A program made the translations under genes and the position numbers. From the NCBI GenBank assembly GCA_963750065.1, contig CAVVPK010000012.1, forward strand, positions 372,001 to 436,000: a DNA stretch of 64,000 bases, given 5' to 3'. Below the pieces are notes generated by a model. The model ran no database searches. It worked only from the letters and a program-made list of their open reading frames with translations, and had not been told where the DNA came from. Source of the DNA: CAVSRC01 sp963750065. GTDB taxonomy: Bacteria; Pseudomonadota; Alphaproteobacteria; Rhizobiales; Kaistiaceae. Of the stretch, positions 60,329 through 64,000 are shown piece after piece. The stretch's first letter is position 1, and every line of letters starts with the position of its first letter.

Positions 60329-61984
60329 GTGTCAATGGAGGGAAGAGCTGACGGCCACGCCTGGCCCGAGCGGCCGTGGCAAGCCGACCTTTGTCAATTC
60401 TTTACGCGAGATAAGGTGGCGGAACTCTGCCTTCGCCACGTTGCATTTCCGAAAGATCTTCTGTCGATGCGGTTGCTCGAGCCTGCGGCCGGGGAGGGCG
60501 CGTTTCTTCTTCCTGTGCTGAGCCGGCTGAGCGAGGCCCTTTACAAGCAGAAGAAATCCTTCGATCGATTTTTTCCAGTCGTCCGAGCCTACGAGATCGA
60601 TCCACAGCTAGCAGGAGCGCTGCGCGACCGTTGTGCTGGACTGCTAGCCCAGCATGGCGTGGCCGCGTCGACGGCCAAAGCAATTGCACGCACCTGGATT
60701 AGGAATCAGGACTTCCTTCAGGCTCAGCCAAGAACCCGCTTCACCCACATTGTAGGCAATCCACCATACATTCGGTGGGACGCCATACCCTCGCAATTGC
60801 GAGAAGTCTACAAACAGCGGTTTTCATCCTTCAAACAACGCGCCGATCTGTATGTCGCTTTCATTGAGCGCTCACTTGAGCTACTCGCGCCGAACGGACA
60901 ACTTGCTTTCCTGTGCCCAGGAACGTGGATGAGGAATACGTACGGAAGCTCCGTGCGAGAGGCGCTCACCTCTCAAGGGCATCTCAAGGAAATTATTGAC
61001 TTCAGCGACGTCGACAGTTTCGAAACATCATCTGACGCCTATCCAAGCTTCTTCGTGTTCGAGAAAGGTATTCTCGGGCCGACGAGGATATCCTCGATGT
61101 CCGGATCTGAAGCGATCGCGCAGTCGGGGAACGTGGCGGTTCGGATTTTTCCGTCATCGCCGTCCCCTCTGCTCCTCAGCCGTGACGCTCGCGTGGCGGC
61201 AGTGCTTCATTTCGCGCGTCAGCAATTTCCGACACTGGAGGAGGCCGGATGCACAATTCGCGTTGGCTCGGCGACAGGGTGCAATAGCGTTTTCTTAGGA
61301 AGTCTCGGCGACCTACCGGTTGAAAACAATCGAGTATTGCCATTTGTGAACGCGCAATCGATCCAAGGGGGCAAGGTGAACTGGAGCGGCACCCAGATCG
61401 TAAACGTGTTTGATACTGACGGAAGATTGGTCAGCCTTGCCAAATTTCCGCGTCTGGCGACCTATTTGCGTAAACACAAAAGACAACTTCAATCGCGTGC
61501 TAAGGCAAAAAGTTCAAAATCTTGGTGGCGCACTATCGATCGCCTTCACCCCGAATGGTATCGAGCGCCTAAGCTCCTGATCGTTGATGTGTCTGCTAGG
61601 CCTGTCATCGGGATTGATACGAAGGGGTACTGCGCCGGAAGCGGCGTTTATCAGGTCAAGAGCAAGAATTGGCCCTTAAGAGACCTGCTCGTATTTCTCT
61701 CTGCCGGTGTCCTTGGATTGTTCGTAGCAGCATTTTCTGCGGGAGCTGCAACGGGATTCCATCGGTTTCAGAAGAGCCAGCTTTCTTCAGTTCGCATTCC
61801 GCGATGGGACGAGCTCAGTCCAGCTTGGAAGCGCGAATTCAGGGAATCGCAGCGAGAGAAAGACGGCGCACGTACTCTAGAACTCGTCGCTGAACTTTAC
61901 GAGTGCGAAGCTGGTCTGCTCGCAGACTATGTGGCGCGCGATTGGGCCAACATCTCACTCCGGCGAGCGGAGCCAATCGGCTGA
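60329..61984 (+). CDS. Eco57I/TaqI-like N6-adenine DNA methyltransferase
   Basis: A 551-aa gamma-class adenine methyltransferase. The AdoMet motif is LLEPAAGEGAFLLPV (motif I, about residue 50), the catalytic motif IV is VGNPPYIRW (about 145), and SLELLAPNGQLAFLCPGTWM is the motif region after it. The C-terminal ~250 residues should be the target-recognition domain; they include PFVNAQSIQGGKVNW and FHRFQKSQLSSVRIPRW. Size and layout fit the single-chain type II/phage-defence methylases such as DrmMI-like proteins. The GTG start at 60329 or ATG at 60335 are both possible. The next gene starts 8 bp later. Confidence 0.85.
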   Translation: MSMEGRADGHAWPERPWQADLCQFFTRDKVAELCLRHVAFPKDLLSMRLLEPAAGEGAFLLPVLSRLSEALYKQKKSFDRFFPVVRAYEIDPQLAGALRDRCAGLLAQHGVAASTAKAIARTWIRNQDFLQAQPRTRFTHIVGNPPYIRWDAIPSQLREVYKQRFSSFKQRADLYVAFIERSLELLAPNGQLAFLCPGTWMRNTYGSSVREALTSQGHLKEIIDFSDVDSFETSSDAYPSFFVFEKGILGPTRISSMSGSEAIAQSGNVAVRIFPSSPSPLLLSRDARVAAVLHFARQQFPTLEEAGCTIRVGSATGCNSVFLGSLGDLPVENNRVLPFVNAQSIQGGKVNWSGTQIVNVFDTDGRLVSLAKFPRLATYLRKHKRQLQSRAKAKSSKSWWRTIDRLHPEWYRAPKLLIVDVSARPVIGIDTKGYCAGSGVYQVKSKNWPLRDLLVFLSAGVLGLFVAAFSAGAATGFHRFQKSQLSSVRIPRWDELSPAWKREFRESQREKDGARTLELVAELYECEAGLLADYVARDWANISLRRAEPIG

Positions 61985-61992
61985 GATTGCCA

Positions 61993-64000
61993 ATGCGTCG
62001 TACGGCTTATTCAAGATTCGCAGAGGCGGCCGCATCGAAACAAGAGCGGGCAAGGCGACTGCTCGCTGAAATGAAAGAGCGGCAGTCCCGAAGCGAGCTT
62101 TCAGACCCTTCGCCGATTCAATCCGAGCCTCTGACTAACGGTGCCGAAGGAGTCACTCTAGGCAACGACGACAATGACTTCGAGGTTCTAGTATCAACCA
62201 CAGCGCAAAGCTTGATTGACTTCGCAAAGCTGATCGACGCGGTTGTCACGAGCGATCAAAAACTTCACATGGCGCTCTTGTGGCCGCACATTCCTCCGCG
62301 CGCGGTACTGCCGTGGATGTTGCGGGAGGTCAGCCGTGGCCATCAAGGCCAGCCAGTCCGCACACTGTTTCTAAACATGGGGCACCCAGCGCTCCGAGCC
62401 GTTGCAGGTATCAAAGCCCAAACGGCAAAGCTGCACTCGCGAGGCCTCCTCCGAAGCGGTGCAGACATCGACAATTTGACGGGCTCAATCGGTCCCGACG
62501 CCCATTTCTATATGTTCCTCGGAGACACCGGCGAGAGCGGCATTACCTCGGTTCCATTGATCTCGATTGTTCCGCACTCGGTTGCCCTCAACGACGGCGT
62601 GTTTTGGCGGAATTTTGATGAGAAGACTTTGAAAGGCTTTAAGAGCCTCTATCCGGTCAACCGGCTGAACTCAATTCGCAAACATCTAGAGGTGTTAGGT
62701 TCGGCAGAGCACAGTCCAGCTTTTGCGTTTCTCCTGCCTCCCCATTTTCCTGATGAGGATCGGAAACTAGCGCTGCGACGGATACCCGGCCGCATCGACC
62801 TCGCAATCGTGGACATGACAACCGGTGCACTTCGCAGCCGTGATGCAAGCGTGCTGATACGAATGCTGATCTCGGAGCTCGAACAAGAATTGCGTCCGTC
62901 TCCCGACCACGTCTTGGTTGTCACGGATTGTCCGCTCCGATTTTCGTTTATGCGCGCGTCGTTAATGCGGCGGCGTGCGGCCGGGTGCTTCGGCCAAAAA
63001 AGCGAGAGCCACCATCTGGTCTGGCCAACACGCGGATCTGGGTTTGAAGAGCCGCGCCCTCTTTCGCCGGCAACGACACCAGTCGTCGATACGATCGCCT
63101 CGCACGAGTGCATTGTTGCGACACGGCTTTGGGGGCACGCTAGACAGCTCGAGGACGACAATCCGCTTGCCTCCGCGCTCGACCAAGGAGCGTTAGCGCT
63201 CAAGGGCATGGGCCTCACTGCTTCGGGGGCGGATGCAATTTTGGCTCCCTACACGGATGTGCACGATGCCTACCATCGCATCAAGCGAGAACGCCATTCT
63301 TTCGAGCCGCACTACAACAAGGCCGCAGCGCTTGTTGGCGAAGGACGCGCAGGACCCTTCCGCGACGCCATCCTATCGGACCTCCAAGAAGGATTGGCGC
63401 TAGCCGCAACGCTGCGCACAGACACGCCGCTGATGCGCTATCTGCGGCGCCTACTAACAGAAATCGACCCCCGCAACGAGGTCTTGGCGGTGCTGCGGTA
63501 TCCCGAAGACGCTCAGCAAGCGAATGACCGTCTGGTCGATTTTCTGACTGAGCCAGGATCGTTCCCAACGGGTGTTCCGGAACTCAGGGTCACAACGCCA
63601 AATCGGTACCCTGCCGAAGTCGAACGCAAAGCGCCCACGTTGGTGGTTTGGGCCGCATCAGCCATTCTGGGCGCGCGTGCCTACATTGGCGATCCCTATT
63701 GTCCTGCCCAATTCAGGTTGGTGGTTGCCGGGCAGGATTCGCTGACCATGAGCCGCACGCTCAACGCAGCGATTCAGACGAACGCCTATGGTGTTTACAA
63801 CGAGCGGATCGATCTACTGCTCAAAGCCCTGCCGCGGGTGGCCAAAGACGTTGGTGGTTTGTCGGCAGCGCTCAGTCTAGATGCGGACCGGCCGAGGGCT
63901 ACGTTTTCTTTTGCCGGCCGGGGTTACCTCCTTCTCGATGGACGTGGCAAAATTCCCGCAGGCCCGGGATCGCAGTTCTACGTTCTTGATCCGGTCACAC
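61993..64000 (+). CDS. Large protein of unknown family, partial (5' end)
   Basis: An open frame from the ATG at 61993 to the window end, at least 669 residues and still open. It begins MRRTAYSRFAEAAASKQERA and contains LLWPHIPPRAVLPWMLREVS, RTLFLNMGHPALRAVAGIKA, VLVVTDCPLRFSFMRASLM and YLLLDGRGKIPAGPGSQFYV. No Walker motif, helicase motif, nuclease motif or membrane helix was found in this part. It is 8 bp after the methylase stop, so almost certainly co-transcribed. I do not recognise it; its position suggests a restriction or defence partner, but this is inference. Confidence 0.75.
   Translation, partial: MRRTAYSRFAEAAASKQERARRLLAEMKERQSRSELSDPSPIQSEPLTNGAEGVTLGNDDNDFEVLVSTTAQSLIDFAKLIDAVVTSDQKLHMALLWPHIPPRAVLPWMLREVSRGHQGQPVRTLFLNMGHPALRAVAGIKAQTAKLHSRGLLRSGADIDNLTGSIGPDAHFYMFLGDTGESGITSVPLISIVPHSVALNDGVFWRNFDEKTLKGFKSLYPVNRLNSIRKHLEVLGSAEHSPAFAFLLPPHFPDEDRKLALRRIPGRIDLAIVDMTTGALRSRDASVLIRMLISELEQELRPSPDHVLVVTDCPLRFSFMRASLMRRRAAGCFGQKSESHHLVWPTRGSGFEEPRPLSPATTPVVDTIASHECIVATRLWGHARQLEDDNPLASALDQGALALKGMGLTASGADAILAPYTDVHDAYHRIKRERHSFEPHYNKAAALVGEGRAGPFRDAILSDLQEGLALAATLRTDTPLMRYLRRLLTEIDPRNEVLAVLRYPEDAQQANDRLVDFLTEPGSFPTGVPELRVTTPNRYPAEVERKAPTLVVWAASAILGARAYIGDPYCPAQFRLVVAGQDSLTMSRTLNAAIQTNAYGVYNERIDLLLKALPRVAKDVGGLSAALSLDADRPRATFSFAGRGYLLLDGRGKIPAGPGSQFYVLDPVT

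Noticed and set aside
1..64000. CRISPR array or rRNA operon
   Set aside because: No regularly spaced direct repeats of CRISPR size and no rRNA-like stretch seen anywhere in the window.

Overview
The window is GC-rich chromosomal DNA whose gene content points to an alphaproteobacterium of the order Hyphomicrobiales (Rhizobiales). Supporting signs are a split gcvPA/gcvPB glycine decarboxylase, a CcrM GANTC methyltransferase with a CtrA-type box, a NadQ-type NAD regulator with a matching operator before nadABC, an atpI-B-E-b'-b cluster, and several families typical of this order (TIGR02301, DUF2007, DUF721, PA0069-type radical SAM). The species cannot be named from the sequence alone.

Layout. 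0-3.4 kb: OsmC-like protein plus glycine decarboxylase P-protein subunits. 3.4-8.9 kb: ClC channel, a frameshifted HAD gene, ccrM, a PHP protein and a YegP-like protein. 8.9-12.3 kb: HAD, mutY and an ABC-F ATPase preceded by a short leader ORF. 12.3-13.1 kb: gene-free, repeat-rich spacer. 13.1-18.0 kb: smc, a DsbA-like thioredoxin and a DciA-like protein, a common cell-maintenance block. 18.1-20.7 kb: F0 part of ATP synthase. 20.7-27.8 kb: rnhB, radical SAM protein, a short glycosyltransferase, moaB, ispE, a TPR-LysM protein and a polyprenyl diphosphate synthase. 27.9-35.9 kb: DUF2007 pair, tRNA methyltransferase, S49 peptidase, glyQ, a glycosyltransferase gene broken by a PAP2-bearing segment, and glyS. 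36-43 kb: a DUF3096 gene whose ribosome binding site sits in a hairpin, an AcuI-like reductase, an MFS transporter, nadABC and ppk2. 43-57.4 kb: SleB-like hydrolase, ppdK, the nadQ cluster, ygfZ, small secreted and membrane proteins, NUDIX, YedK, LysE, DUF1499 and a frameshifted metallo-hydrolase.

From 57.4 kb the character changes. Two tRNA genes (Pro-CGG on minus, Gln-TTG on plus) are followed directly by an excisionase/integrase pair, a degenerate tRNA-Arg, about 0.7 kb of apparently empty DNA, and then an Eco57I/TaqI-like N6-adenine methyltransferase translated just ahead of a large protein of unknown family that runs off the end. Lower GC, the integrase at a tRNA gene and the methylase-plus-unknown pair make this look like the left end of a genomic island that may carry a restriction or anti-phage system. 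This is the part most likely to hold something undescribed.

Other points of interest are a 34-bp palindromic sequence in frame inside two unrelated essential-type genes (gcvPB and glyQ), two CtrA-type boxes before an 89-aa protein of unknown function, and three places (HAD gene, ABC-F/mutY junction, metallo-hydrolase) where reading frames break. Those breaks may be real decay or base-call errors.
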